Shown one piece after another: positions 22,101-36,173 of a stretch of DNA of 64,000 nucleotides. Position numbers and translations under genes: made by a program. The stretch is from Cyanoderma ruficeps. Its lineage: Eukaryota; Chordata; Aves; Passeriformes; Timaliidae. A model generated the notes under the pieces. The model made no database searches. It was not told where the DNA came from and was given only the letters and a program-made list of their open reading frames with translations. The stretch is taken from the NCBI GenBank assembly GCA_008694505.1, contig VZDJ01000216.1:2713539-2777538 (forward strand). Reading direction: 5' to 3'. The number at the start of each line of letters is the position of its first letter. Position 1 is the first letter of the stretch.

Positions 22101-24035
22101 TTAAGACCCATCCCAAGGAGTCAGACACCAAAGGAGTGTGTTTGCTTTGGATTTCTAAAGCCGTTTTCTCACTGTCATGATGGCAGTGAAAAAGCACCCA
22201 CAATCTCAAGACATGGGATGGTCCTAACGCTCCAAACCTGGAAATAAATCACTCGGAAAAACAGCCTTTGTAAAGAAATCCCCGTGGCCCCGGTGCTTGT
22301 TTGCAAACCGGCCAAGTTTCGACCTTGGCATGACGTGGTTTCCCAAAGAAGGAGGCGATGCTGGCACGGCTCCGGCAGCTCAGCCCCTCCACTGGGGAGT
22401 TGGATGTGTCCCCCCATGCCCACAAGGGACCCCTTTGCAGGGCAGGAGCCGGGCTGGAGGAGCAGGAGCCCCGTGGGGCTGCCACCCCCTACCCGGGCAG
22501 GCATCGAGGGGGCGGCGGGGCTGAGGATGAGGAGGAGGAAGGGGCAGCCGAGCGTGTCCATGTGACGGCTCTTACGCTGGGGCTGTTGCATTGTGGCTGC
22601 CGGCACTCCCCCCCCTCCCCGCCGCAGGGCAAGCCCCGGCCTGCCGGGACATTGTGCCAGCCGGGAACAGCCACTGGCAACGGCCACTGACCCGTCCCGG
22701 GGCTCCCTGGGGCGCAGAGGGACGTGGGCACCCGAGGGGACTTGTGCTGGATGTGCTCCCCCGTGCCAGAGGGTGCAGCGCCCCGCACACGAACAGGACT
22801 GAAATAGGTGCAGATGTGTGCCAAAAATTCTGCCGAGATAATCAGGTTCTGACCCACATCAGCCCTGCCTCAGTTTCCCCATCAGGGTGCTGAGAGCCAT
22901 CCGGGCTCTGTGAGTGCCACAGGTCCCGCTGGGCTCTGCTGGCAGTGCAAGGCAAAAGCAGGATGGGGCTTTGCCCCCCTCTCTGTTCTCAAAGCCACCT
23001 CTCCCAGCTGCCCTGCAGCCCCACAGAGGTGTTTGGGTCCAGCCCGATCCCTCCCGGCAAAGCCATCTGAGTCCAGCCGTGGGGCTCAGCACAATCTCTC
23101 TGGAGTTTGCTGTGGCACCTCCAGTCCATCAGGTATAAAACACTAAAAAAATCAGGGTTACAGGGCAGGGAGTCCCTGAGCTGTCCCTTGTGTGAGTGCC
23201 AGGCTGCCCGGATGCCATTCCCATCCCACCCCATCCCATCCCCACCAGGGACCTGCTGTACCAAGTAGATCTCCCTGACCGAGTGTGGTTCCCAAGAGAT
23301 TTCACATCCATGTGAACTCCCGGATGCATGTTTGGGAACCTGATTTTCCCCAAACTTTGGAGGTTCATTCATTGCTATGCAAGGCGAGCCCATTCCCTAC
23401 CCTCCTCCATCCCGTTTCCCCCTTCTCCCCCCTCACCACTCCAACCATCCCAGCCTAGGATGTTAAAATGGGCTGAATTTTTTACGATGAGAGGGGAATA
23501 ATTTTTTTAGAAATCTGGGGATGAAGAGAGAACCCATGAGCTGTGACCTCCTCCAAATTCAAGGCACCAAATCCACACAAGGAAAACAAAAGCCAGCGAG
23601 ATTAGCATTTCCAAACAGAGCAGAGATGGCCCCAATCTTTGAGCTGTTTATTCTAGGGTTGATTTTCAATATTTAGGATGATTAGCAAGTGAAAGCCGGC
23701 TGTTGCCAAAATGGCTCCATGCCAGCCCCACACTCAATGGAGGGAAAAGAAAGACACGGCAAGAAAGGGAGAGAAAAGAAGGGCTTATGTGTATATTTTT
23801 TTCTGCCTCTGTGAAGGGGAGATTGGTTTGAGGTGTCAATGTTTGCCCATCAGGGTGGGATGATGGATGAGAGGACGGCTGGGGAAATAGCAGAAATAAA
23901 AAATAAAGGAATAATTGCCATGTGCTTAATAACCAGCTGGGGAAGGACCTCACTACGGCAGCGAGCTGAGCTTGCAGGGAGTTTTTGGAGCTGCGTTTTT
24001 CTCAGCCCGTCTTTGGTGGGTGCTGGTTGATGCCC
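19126..24035. other. Intergenic DNA between EXOC7 and FOXJ1, no gene recognised
   Basis: Contains long but unconvincing open frames (for example plus strand 20918-21817). It also holds the inverted repeat at 19737-19757 and a short palindrome CAGGAACAGTTCCTG at 19641-19655. No splice-linked exon series or family similarity was found. The 19560-19870 part looks like a possible conserved regulatory element. Confidence 0.55.
19737..19757. repeat. Perfect inverted repeat with two TAATCC half-sites
   Basis: The arms GTTAATCCTG and CAGGATTAAC are exact reverse complements separated by one C. Each arm carries a TAATCC core, the site preferred by OTX, PITX and GSC homeodomains. Confidence 0.7.
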
Positions 24036-24365
24036 CAAAACGCAGCCAGCCCTGGGCTGGAGCGCTCCGCGGTCACTGCTTGTAGCTGGGGGGACACTGC
24101 CAGGGCGGGGTCCCCAGCCCGTCACTGCCCCTGTGCCGGGCGAGCCGGGGCAGCCCGCGGGGCTGGACCAGCCCCAGCCCCGGCTGCAACCCCGCTGCCA
24201 CCGGCAAGCCCGGGCAGGTCGGCGGCTGCCGGGTCCTGACCTCCGCGCTGGCACCGAGCTCGGCCCCGAGCACAGCCCCGAGCACAGCCGCGCTTTGTGC
24301 CCCGCGCCCATGGGAAGCGACTCCCCCACCCAGAGCACCCCCGGCTCCTGCACCTCCCGCTGGAA
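24036..24365. promoter_or_regulatory. CpG-rich patch downstream of FOXJ1
   Basis: A run of GCCCGCGGGGC, CCGGGCGAGCC and similar CpG-dense sequence, flanked by ordinary DNA. It lies about 1.3 kb beyond the predicted FOXJ1 polyadenylation site. No gene start could be tied to it. Confidence 0.4.
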
Positions 24366-25605
24366 ACCACGCCACCCCCTCCGAACTATCTCGCTGAAAG
24401 AAAGGAAAATTCGCGTCCGAGTCGGTTTGGTTGCTTTCAGCTGCTGAACAAAACGGGGTTGTTTCAGGCCTCGCCTAGTGCCTCCTTTATATTCACCCTT
24501 TCTCACTTTAAACCCCTCGACTGGCTTCGGCAGGCTGGAATATTTTTTCCTGGCAAGGTTGGTTTTTTCAGTCCCCTGGCAGGGTGGGGATGCTGGAGGC
24601 TTCTCTTTTCCAGGGGGTTTGAAAACAGCACTACGTGTTTGTGCCTGGCAGAACAAATAGGAGAAGTGGTCTGAGGGGCAGGGGAAGTGCCAGCTTTTTG
24701 CAGCCCTGAAGTGCCACCAGTATTGGGGGGGGAAGAAAGGAGCAGATCTTCCAGTTCTTCCAACAAGGAGCTGAGAGGAGGAGAAGCCAGGACAAGGAAT
24801 TCCTTAATGCCTTCTGGTATTCATGGCCCCCAATATCCCAAAGCTGAAAGGAGAGACCAGATCTGCCTCTAAATTCCCCCCCTCAGACACATCAAAGCTG
24901 TTCCCCCCCAGGGACAACCCTACATTTTCCCAAGGTCAGGATCCTGCCTTCCCAGCACAAAGCACACACAGAGCAAGGCAAGTGTCTGTCCTGAGCCCAG
25001 GTCTTATTTTGGGTTGAGATCGGCTGGATTGGGAACAGCTGTAGCAGCTCTGGGACTGGCTGCCGGAGTTCCTGGTGCTGGGGGGATCCAGTAGATCACT
25101 GGGGGGCTGATCAGGGGCTCCCCAGGAGAAGGCAGGGCTGTTGTCCTCAGGGCAAGAGGGATGGGATATGCAGGAGTGGGTGCACCCAGAACACCGAGCT
25201 GGAGAAGCCCCAGGCAGGGTCTGGAGAGGGATTTCTGTGCAGCTCCTCTCCCCACCCCGTACCCAAAAGGGCCCTGAAGCCACTTGGGCATCTTGGAGCA
25301 TCTACAGGGTCAGGTGGGCACACGGTACAAGCAGAGGGACCTGTCAGTCCCAGGAGCTCCCTGCAGGACCAGAGAAGGCTATTCCCAGGGTTGGAGCAGC
25401 TCCAAGGGCTCAAGACACCAGGCAGGGCCAACCTTGTGTCACATAGGTGGTGTGTAACCATTGTCTCACTGAGGTTGTTTCGTGCCTCAGTTTCCCCACA
25501 GGGAATTTGCACAGCTGTGCAAGTGGGTGAGAGCTCCTGTGTCCTGGAACTGGGTTTACAATCAGGGCTGGGCTGGGGAAAGGACACAAGGAGACAAATG
25601 GGGTC
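24366..25605. other. Intergenic DNA between the CpG patch and the FOXJ1 3' end
   Basis: No exon, repeat or RNA gene was recognised in this stretch. Confidence 0.55.
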
Positions 25606-25627
25606 TTTTTCTTCTCCATTTTTTTCC

Positions 25628-25633
25628 TTTATT
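25628..25633 (-). terminator. FOXJ1: Candidate FOXJ1 polyadenylation signal
   Basis: AATAAA on the minus strand, about 1.6 kb downstream of the FOXJ1 stop. The sequence between stop and signal is AT-rich and free of other genes, as expected for a 3' UTR (about 25605-27230). Confidence 0.5.
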
Positions 25634-27230
25634 ATTATTTTTTAAAATTTGTAAATAATTTGCATGAAAAAAAGTTAAATTGCACAAGTATCTCTGTAGT
25701 TCTCAAACATAATCCCCAAAGCAGGAAAACAGAACAGCAGGTAAAAAGAAAAACTGTCAAAACAAACAACTACACAGACCCCCAAAGCCCCTCCTAAGTG
25801 CTTTTGTAACCAAAACAGAATCTAATTACAATCTGCCATTTCTTTTGCCAAGTCTAAGACACACAACTAAAATTCCAGCTTCTACTTGCTCCTACCTAAT
25901 GGCTGCTCCACCTGTCTCAGCCCACAGCAAGCAGAGGCAAAGAATCTGGTTCTTGAGAGCTTCAAGTCAAGTTTCAGCAGAGTTTGGCTCTGCTCCCAAA
26001 ATATTTCCAAGTTACCTTGCACTGACCCCACCACGCTCTCGCTCACACCGAGCCAAAGAGCCAAAGCTTCTCTTTGTGTGAATCCCAACGTTTCTCCCGG
26101 CTGGATGGGGCTTCATTTCCACTGCTGTCCTCAGAGCCTGTTGCATGCACAGTTTTTGGCCTGAGCTCCTGGATGGAGCCTGAATGTGGATTTCTTTCCT
26201 ACTCAGTCCCACCTGGGAGCGTTCGGAGTGGCTCCGTCACCACCAGCTGAGGGCCAGGCCGTGGGGTTTTCCTTGCACTGGGAGCCTGATGGAAGAGCTG
26301 GAGATGTGAAGAGCAACAGTCTCAGACCCAAAAAGCAGAGAGGGGCTATGTCAGTGGGTGAAAGAGAGGGTTCATGGTGCTCCAGACCCTTTGGCAACTG
26401 CAGCAAGGGTTTTGGGTACAAAAAAATACAAAAGCCGGTTTTGGGAGCGTCCCAGTCCCTGCTGCTCCTCTCCTGCCAGGGCTAATTCTGGATTCTTCAC
26501 AAAACCTGTTGGTGCAGGAGTCCTCCCTTGTGTGGTCTTGTTTTACAGAACGGTGAACACAAAACCTTTAAACAGTGAAAATATAAAACAACTCTCAAAC
26601 TGCATTTCCAGTCTTCCCCTCCCCCCTTAAGAAATTCTAGTCCTAAAAAATATAGATTTCTTTGAATATATAATATATAATAGATTATATAAAAACATCT
26701 AAAGAGGCACACTTGCTGAGTTTATAAACCTTTTCTTCTTCCCTAGGCACAAGTCACCTGGGATGTTGAACTTGGAGAATCCAGAAGGGACCTGTATTTT
26801 CTTACCAGCTAATTATCACACTGTACCTACCAACTGCACTGAGACAGAAAAAGGAAAGACAGAGAGAAACAGAGAGACAAAGAGGTGTGGAAATTGCACT
26901 TTAGTCTATCAAATCCTAAGCCACCGGGAATCTCATGTCTTAGATGGGATTTCACAGGTAATTTTAACCCCGATGGAAAAGAACCCATCATAATTCACAT
27001 TTCTTATTTTAAAGGAAAATGTAAAAAAATAAGTAGTGTTAACTTTCTTCTCTTGAGAAAACTAGAAACTTCTCAGATGTCTTTTGAAGGCAGTTCCTGG
27101 GCTGGTGGGTTTTCTCCCTGGTGTTTCTGGGAATAACCTTACAATGAAGCTGGTAAAAGTCACCATGGGCATCTCTAGGAAATCTTGTCCCTTGTAAGTC
27201 CCAGCTTGGGGAGAGGATCCTACAAAAGTC
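25634..27230 (-). other. FOXJ1: Probable FOXJ1 3' UTR
   Basis: AT-rich sequence between the FOXJ1 stop codon and the AATAAA at 25633-25628. It includes a TATAATATATAATA-like run near 26660-26680. Its base composition differs clearly from the GC-rich DNA to the left. Confidence 0.55.
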
Positions 27231-31224
<3,994 letters not shown>

Positions 31225-31282
31225 GTCTCCCTCAGTGCTTGCCGGGCTGCACGTGAAGGGGAGAGAAGGGATGGGGCAGATC
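31225..31282 (-). other. FOXJ1: FOXJ1 5' UTR part of the first coding exon
   Basis: A pyrimidine-rich acceptor (TGTTGTTATTGCAG) ends at 31283, leaving 58 nt of 5' UTR before the ATG. A matching donor (GACGGG then GTAAGG) lies at 32040, which implies a non-coding first exon and a 5' UTR intron of about 760 bp. Confidence 0.6.
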
Positions 31283-32039
31283 CTGCAATAACAACAGGGA
31301 CAGGGGTGAGGTTCCCCAAGGTGCAGTCTCTCTCTGACAGCCAGGCAGGGCCAGCCCTGGGTGCTCCTGGAGCTGCTGGGTGAGACCCATTCCTGGTGTG
31401 GTGTGCAAGGGACCTGCAACGCCTGCCCCAAGGGTCTTTAGCACCCTTGAACCTTGGGGAAAATCCCTCAAACTCCTACACCTCTGTATCACCCATTGAC
31501 CTGCTGCCCAGCAAACTCTTGGCTGAACAAAGAATTAAAAACAAAAACCAAACCAACAACAAAAAAAACCCTCAAATGACCAAAATCCAGCCCTGCCATC
31601 CCACAAAGTGAGGTTGTTTCTTGGGAACACACATCTCGGCATACCTGGCACTCGCAGGACTAACTCAGTATTCCACACCAGGACAAAATACTTTAAAGTT
31701 TCCCTCCTCGTAGCCAACTTCTCTCGGTTTGATGCTATTTCTGCTTTTACCTTCCCGCGGTATCCAGAAACAACTCGGGGGTGGGTTGGGGGAACTGGCG
31801 AGGTCCCACCCCAAGCACACACTCAGTCAGAGCGAGCCGACAGCTTCAGACTTTGGGGAGTCCTGTGTCGGGGATGTGGATGTAAACCCGAAATCCCGAG
31901 TGTTTGGGCCAGGAAAGAGCGCCGGAAGGGCGGATAACCGGAGCTGCTCCCCCGCGCACACCCACCGCCCCTCACGGCGGCTTCGGCCGCGCTGCCCTTC
32001 CCGTCCCACCGTCCTCCCGACCCCGCCGCATCCCCTTAC

Positions 32040-32325
32040 CCCGTCCTGGCGTCGCCACCCGAGCGGCAAAGTTCACGACACGGCAAGAAGCTTCTGGAAA
32101 AACAGGAGGTTAAAAAAAAATCNAAAAGAAAAAAAAAGAAAAAAAAAAGGGGATAGGGGAAGGAAAAAAAAGAGAAGGGGAAAAAGAAGCCCGGTGGGTG
32201 TCGGGGTGCCCCGTGCCGGCCGCCTGCGGTGTGCCCGGGCCGGGCCGTGCCCGCCGTGAGCCGCGGCCGCCCCGGTGCGGGGTTAAGTAGCGGCTCCGGG
32301 AGGCTTCGCGCGTTGCCGCGGCGAC
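32040..32325 (-). promoter_or_regulatory. FOXJ1: FOXJ1 non-coding first exon and core promoter (CpG island)
   Basis: CpG-rich sequence upstream of the predicted 5' UTR donor at 32040. An A-rich tract with one undetermined base (32123) interrupts it at 32110-32190. The transcription start could not be placed exactly. Two RFX X-boxes lie at its upstream end. Confidence 0.55.
32312..32325 (-). promoter_or_regulatory. FOXJ1: RFX X-box 1 of the FOXJ1 promoter
   Basis: Reads GTCGCCGCGGCAAC on the gene strand. This fits the X-box consensus GTNRCC N(0-3) RGYAAC at every position. RFX factors are known to act with and upstream of FOXJ1 in ciliated cells. Confidence 0.65.
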
Positions 32326-32369
32326 GCCCCGCCCCGTAAACATCCTCCGGACACGCCATTGGCCCGCGC

Positions 32370-32383
32370 GTTGCCATGGGGAC
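32370..32383 (-). promoter_or_regulatory. FOXJ1: RFX X-box 2 of the FOXJ1 promoter (one mismatch)
   Basis: Reads GTCCCCATGGCAAC on the gene strand, one mismatch from the X-box consensus. It starts 58 bp from X-box 1, and both sites share the 11-mer CGCGCGTTGCC on the plus strand. An inverted CCAAT box (ATTGG) lies at 32358-32362, just downstream of it in gene orientation. Confidence 0.5.
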
Positions 32384-32539
32384 GGGGGGCGGTACCCAGG
32401 GATGCTGCCGGACCCCGCCGCCGGGGCCGAGCCCAGTCCCGGGAAGGTGAGGAGGATCTGGGGTGACCTTATCGCGGCTTTTCGGCACCTGAAGGGAGCT
32501 GTGAGAAAGCTGGAGAGGGACTTTTGACACGGGCGTGTG

Positions 32540-32800
32540 GTGATAGGAAAAAGGGGAAAGGCTTCAAACCGAAAGAGAGTAGGTTTAGATTGGATTATAG
32601 GAAAAAAATTATTGTGAGGGGGGTGGAACAAGTTGCTCAGAGAAGCTGTGGATGCCCCATCCCTGGAATAGTTCAAGGCCAGGTTGGATGGGGCTTGGAG
32701 CAACCTGAGATAGTGGAAGGTGTCCTTGCCTGTGGTGTGGGGGGGTTGGAACTGCATGATCTTTAATGTCCCTTCCAACCCAAACCATTCATGATTGCAT
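32540..32800 (+). mobile_element. CR1 LINE 3' fragment, forward orientation
   Basis: Contains the avian CR1 phrases AGAAGCTGTGGATGCCCCAT, GTTCAAGGCCAGGTTGGATG and CCCTTCCAACCCAAACCATT. It ends in a degenerate copy of the CR1 8-bp tail (ATTCATGATTGCATG). Confidence 0.88.
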
Positions 32801-33084
32801 GAAAACCTGTATCCTGCCCCTCCAGGGGCAGCCCCAGCCCTTTCCTGCTACCTGTGCCCCCATCCTATCTCTTGCTCCTGATGCACCCACAGCGATGGGG
32901 TCAAAGCTGAAGGGGGGCTGGCAGACCTCAAAAATAAAGGATGGAGTCTGCCTTTATTTAATATAAAAAATTACAGTCACAGGCTTCTCTAAGATATCCC
33001 TGCCCCCTAACTGCTGTGCCAAGAGCTTTAACAGAGGCCAGGGAGGGATCCCTTTGAAGGATCTGACCATCTGCAAGCCATTCC

Positions 33085-33165
33085 CCCCAGCTTTTTCAGC
33101 CATGGGTTGGACTCGATGGTCTCAGAGGTCTTTACCAAACTGATTGATTCTGATTTTGACTCTGA
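33085..33165 (+). mobile_element. Short CR1 3' remnant
   Basis: GGGTTGGACTCGATGGTCTC, AGAGGTC and a TGATTGATTCTG tail match the end of avian CR1 elements, in a diverged copy. Confidence 0.6.
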
Positions 33166-33705
33166 TTCAGCTGCGAGTTGCTTTCCCCCCTGCAGCATCA
33201 GCCCCTTCTACTACACTCAAATTATAACCCCCCTTACAACCCTCCTCACCTTCAAGACCTCAGCTCCCAGCAAACATTTTCTTCCCTACCACTGGAGGGA
33301 TTTCTCTTGCATGAGCTCCCAGCTCTTTGTTGCTCCTCTTCTCCCCCAGGAAAAGTTCCCTCTGGGTGTCCTCATCCATCCCAGCAGTGATAGGGGCCAC
33401 CCACACCACACACCAGGAAGATGCCTCTAACCCCAGGCCAGACTTCCTGCAGAGGTTTAGTTTGCATTTGCCCCTTCTCCATCCTGGCAGGATTTAGGAT
33501 AATTGGGAATGCAGGTTGGAAGGGACTGTGGGAAGTGTTTTAGGACATTTGTATCAACTGGGCTGTTTTGGAGAACGTACCTGGGTGACAGGTGAGTGAG
33601 TGCTCCCAGCCAGAAAGGGTTTCTACACACCAAGTCCCCCAAACCCCGACTGCCCTCACCCCGAAACCATGAAATGACTCTGGACACTTTGTCGACATAA
33701 GATAC
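33166..33705. other. Intergenic DNA between the CR1 remnant and the RNF157 3' end
   Basis: No exon or RNA gene was recognised. Confidence 0.5.
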
Positions 33706-33707
33706 CC

Positions 33708-33713
33708 TTTATT
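33708..33713 (-). terminator. RNF157: Candidate RNF157 polyadenylation signal
   Basis: AATAAA on the minus strand, about 2.35 kb past the RNF157 stop. This gives a 3' UTR of roughly the length expected for the gene. A second AATAAA at 32958-32953 could serve a longer transcript. Confidence 0.5.
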
Positions 33714-36069
33714 AAACATACTCTTAAAATCCAAAACATGCTCAAAGCAAAATCATAAGCAGCAAATCTGGTTTCCTTCCTTAAATCCCTGACGCGTGGG
33801 TCACTGGAACAAGGGGCTGCCCCGCGAGACAAGGGGCTGTCACCTTCCACCCCACGCTGCGCTGGCAGCTCCTGCCTGCCCCTTTTCCCTTCTGGGTGGC
33901 CGAGGACGGCACTGGTGTCACTCATGCCCAAATCCTGTCTCTCCTGTGCCACCCAGAGGATGGATTCTTTGCTCACAGCCCGGCAGCAGCACTGCTCGGC
34001 CACAGCATCCTCCCGGCTCCTCTCCATGGTCACTCTGAGCGAGGGGCAGCGCCCACCCGCAGCCACGCCGGGTCTGCGGCCGCCCCGTGAGCTGGTCTGG
34101 CCGCTGCTGCAGCCTTGGGGACACCCCTCAGAGAAGCCAGGAAACCTTCACGGTCGTTCCTAAGTCGTCCTTGTTCTGCTGGCAGCCACAAGCACCCTGT
34201 GCCAGGCCAGCTGTCCTTGTCCCCTTTGAAACCATGAGGAAGGTTGGGCTTTGGTAGGCGAGGTGCCCCGAGAGCCTGATTTTTCTCTCCCCTGCCCATG
34301 CTGGAGACTTAGGGAAGAGATGGCTGCCGTGATTTTCTCAGTTTAGCATGATGGTGAACCTCCAAAGCTCTCCCTGTGTGGTGCTGTGGCCCCTTGGGGC
34401 TGGGACACCCAGCACGTCCCCAAATGGGGCACAAGGCTCGTCCCCAAATGGGGCACAAGGCTCGTCCCCACCACTTCAGCTGTTTGCAGCTCCCATCTTG
34501 CATGCCACAGGATGGCGTTTTGGAGATGTCACCCCCTCACATCAAGCACCCAGCCCTCAGTTCCCAGGGAGGAATTTGGGAGCTGTTGAGCTTAGAGGAG
34601 ACAGCCAGCCCAGAGGAGAGAGAGTGGGATGGCTGGCTCCAAACCCACCTCTGGCAGGACCCACACTGGGGCCACAGAGCAAGCAGCTACCACAGCCCTG
34701 GCTGTGAGCTCTGTGAAAACACCCCCCAGCTCCCAAAAGGGCTTCATCCCTCTTTAGGAGCCACGGCCATCATCAGGACAGCCCATGCTCTGCCGTGGGG
34801 ATGGCACTGGGAACCTGCTTCCCACACCCCCCCCCACCAGGGACACTGCTTTCAGTGCATGGACATCTCTGTGCTAAGGTGGCTCTGAAACGCAGCTGTG
34901 TCCTGCAAAGAGGAGGTGGCCTTTGCTGCGACAGCCATGTGACAAAACCAGGTGGGGAAAAGGGAGGCTCAGCTTCCCACCCTGGGCTGCCCCAAACAGC
35001 TCCAGAGCCTGGTAGATTGGGATGTAGGGTCTGCTGCTCCTCCAAGTGATTTCTGACTGTCCCTGATGCTCTCTGGAGTGGAGCCTGGCTTCTGCCAGTG
35101 GTCCCACCAGGCCCCCAAAGTCTGTGGCTTTATCCCTCCTCCTTTACTATTCCTCTGTGTCTGCCCTTGGAGCAAAATCCACTTATGCCGTCAGCCCAAT
35201 GCTGGCCAGAGGGATGGGGATGGAGACGGGGCAGCTCCCACACCCTCATCCACCCCTTGCTACAAAGTGTTATGAGGAGGGCAGGACGGGTGGGATGGGG
35301 TGACACTTTTGGCACTTGTTCCAGAGAGAGGGCGCAGCCCAGAGCCCTGAGCTCACAGCAGGGCGGAAGACAGAGAGGGTAAATTAGTGATGCCCCAGGG
35401 GCTGGTGACAGGGCTGGGGGGTGGTACCGGGAATCCTGCCCACCCCTGCCACCCTGCTCCATGCCCTGGGGAAAAGCAACCTCAGGGCCAGGGCCAGGAG
35501 CCCAGGTGCTGCTCAGGAGCGTGGAGGGAAGGGGTGCTATGATGGCACCATTACTGCCAGTGCATTAATGGGGACATCCCATGGCATGGGGACAGCACAC
35601 GGCAGGGCAGGGGCATGGGCCAGCAAAGCTGGGAGGGGCCGGCCCCCCATGAAAGTCACCAGCTCATGCACCAAGAATGCCAATCCCAACACTCAGCCTT
35701 GAACCCACACCCCTGAACATCATCCTCCCATTGTCCCCACCCACCCACATCCCAGAACCCTCTTGGTGAGGTGACCCTGTCCCATCTGCTCCACACATTG
35801 GAGAGGAGCCTGGGGGTGAAGGATGACCGGGGAGGAGCAGGAGGGGACCCCAGCCTGGCCCCGTTAGGGCTGGAGAATGGGAAGGTGCTAGTGGCGGACT
35901 CCAAAGTGACGTGGCTTTCAGCCCCCACGGAAAACAAGGTTACCGTCTTTTCTTTTGAAAATCAGTCCTGGTACAGCTGAGGGGTGGAGGTGGCGATGCC
36001 CACGGTGCCCAGACACCAGGGTCCCTCTGGGTGGGCAGGGGGGTCTGTGCCCCCAGCGAGGCTGAGCCC
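33714..36069 (-). other. RNF157: Probable RNF157 3' UTR
   Basis: GC-rich sequence from the RNF157 stop to the AATAAA at 33713-33708. No other gene is seen. It contains a 24-bp tandem duplication at 34415-34462. Confidence 0.5.
34415..34462. repeat. Two tandem 24-bp copies
   Basis: The unit CGTCCCCAAATGGGGCACAA plus GGCT occurs twice in exact tandem and starts a third time at 34463. It lies within the predicted RNF157 3' UTR. Confidence 0.8.
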
Positions 36070-36173
36070 TCACACGGGCAGGGCGGCCGCTGCCTGCTGC
36101 GGGTCCCGGGGGCCGGCGGGGCGGCAGGGCCAGGTCTGCTGCAGCCCCACGTTGTTGTTGGCTGCCTCTGGGC
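36070..36173 (-). CDS. RNF157: RNF157 last coding exon (19)
   Basis: After a pyrimidine-rich CCCCCCAG acceptor it completes Gly650 and encodes PEAANNNVGLQQTWPCRPAG then a short Ala-rich end and TGA (to residue 683). It matches the human last exon only loosely (GAWQADDN..., ending GPLAV). The phase and total length agree with the family. Confidence 0.7.

Noticed and set aside
23850..24656. A 268-codon minus-strand open frame
   Set aside because: It overlaps a CpG patch, shows low-complexity Arg/Gly/Pro-rich translation and matches no family.
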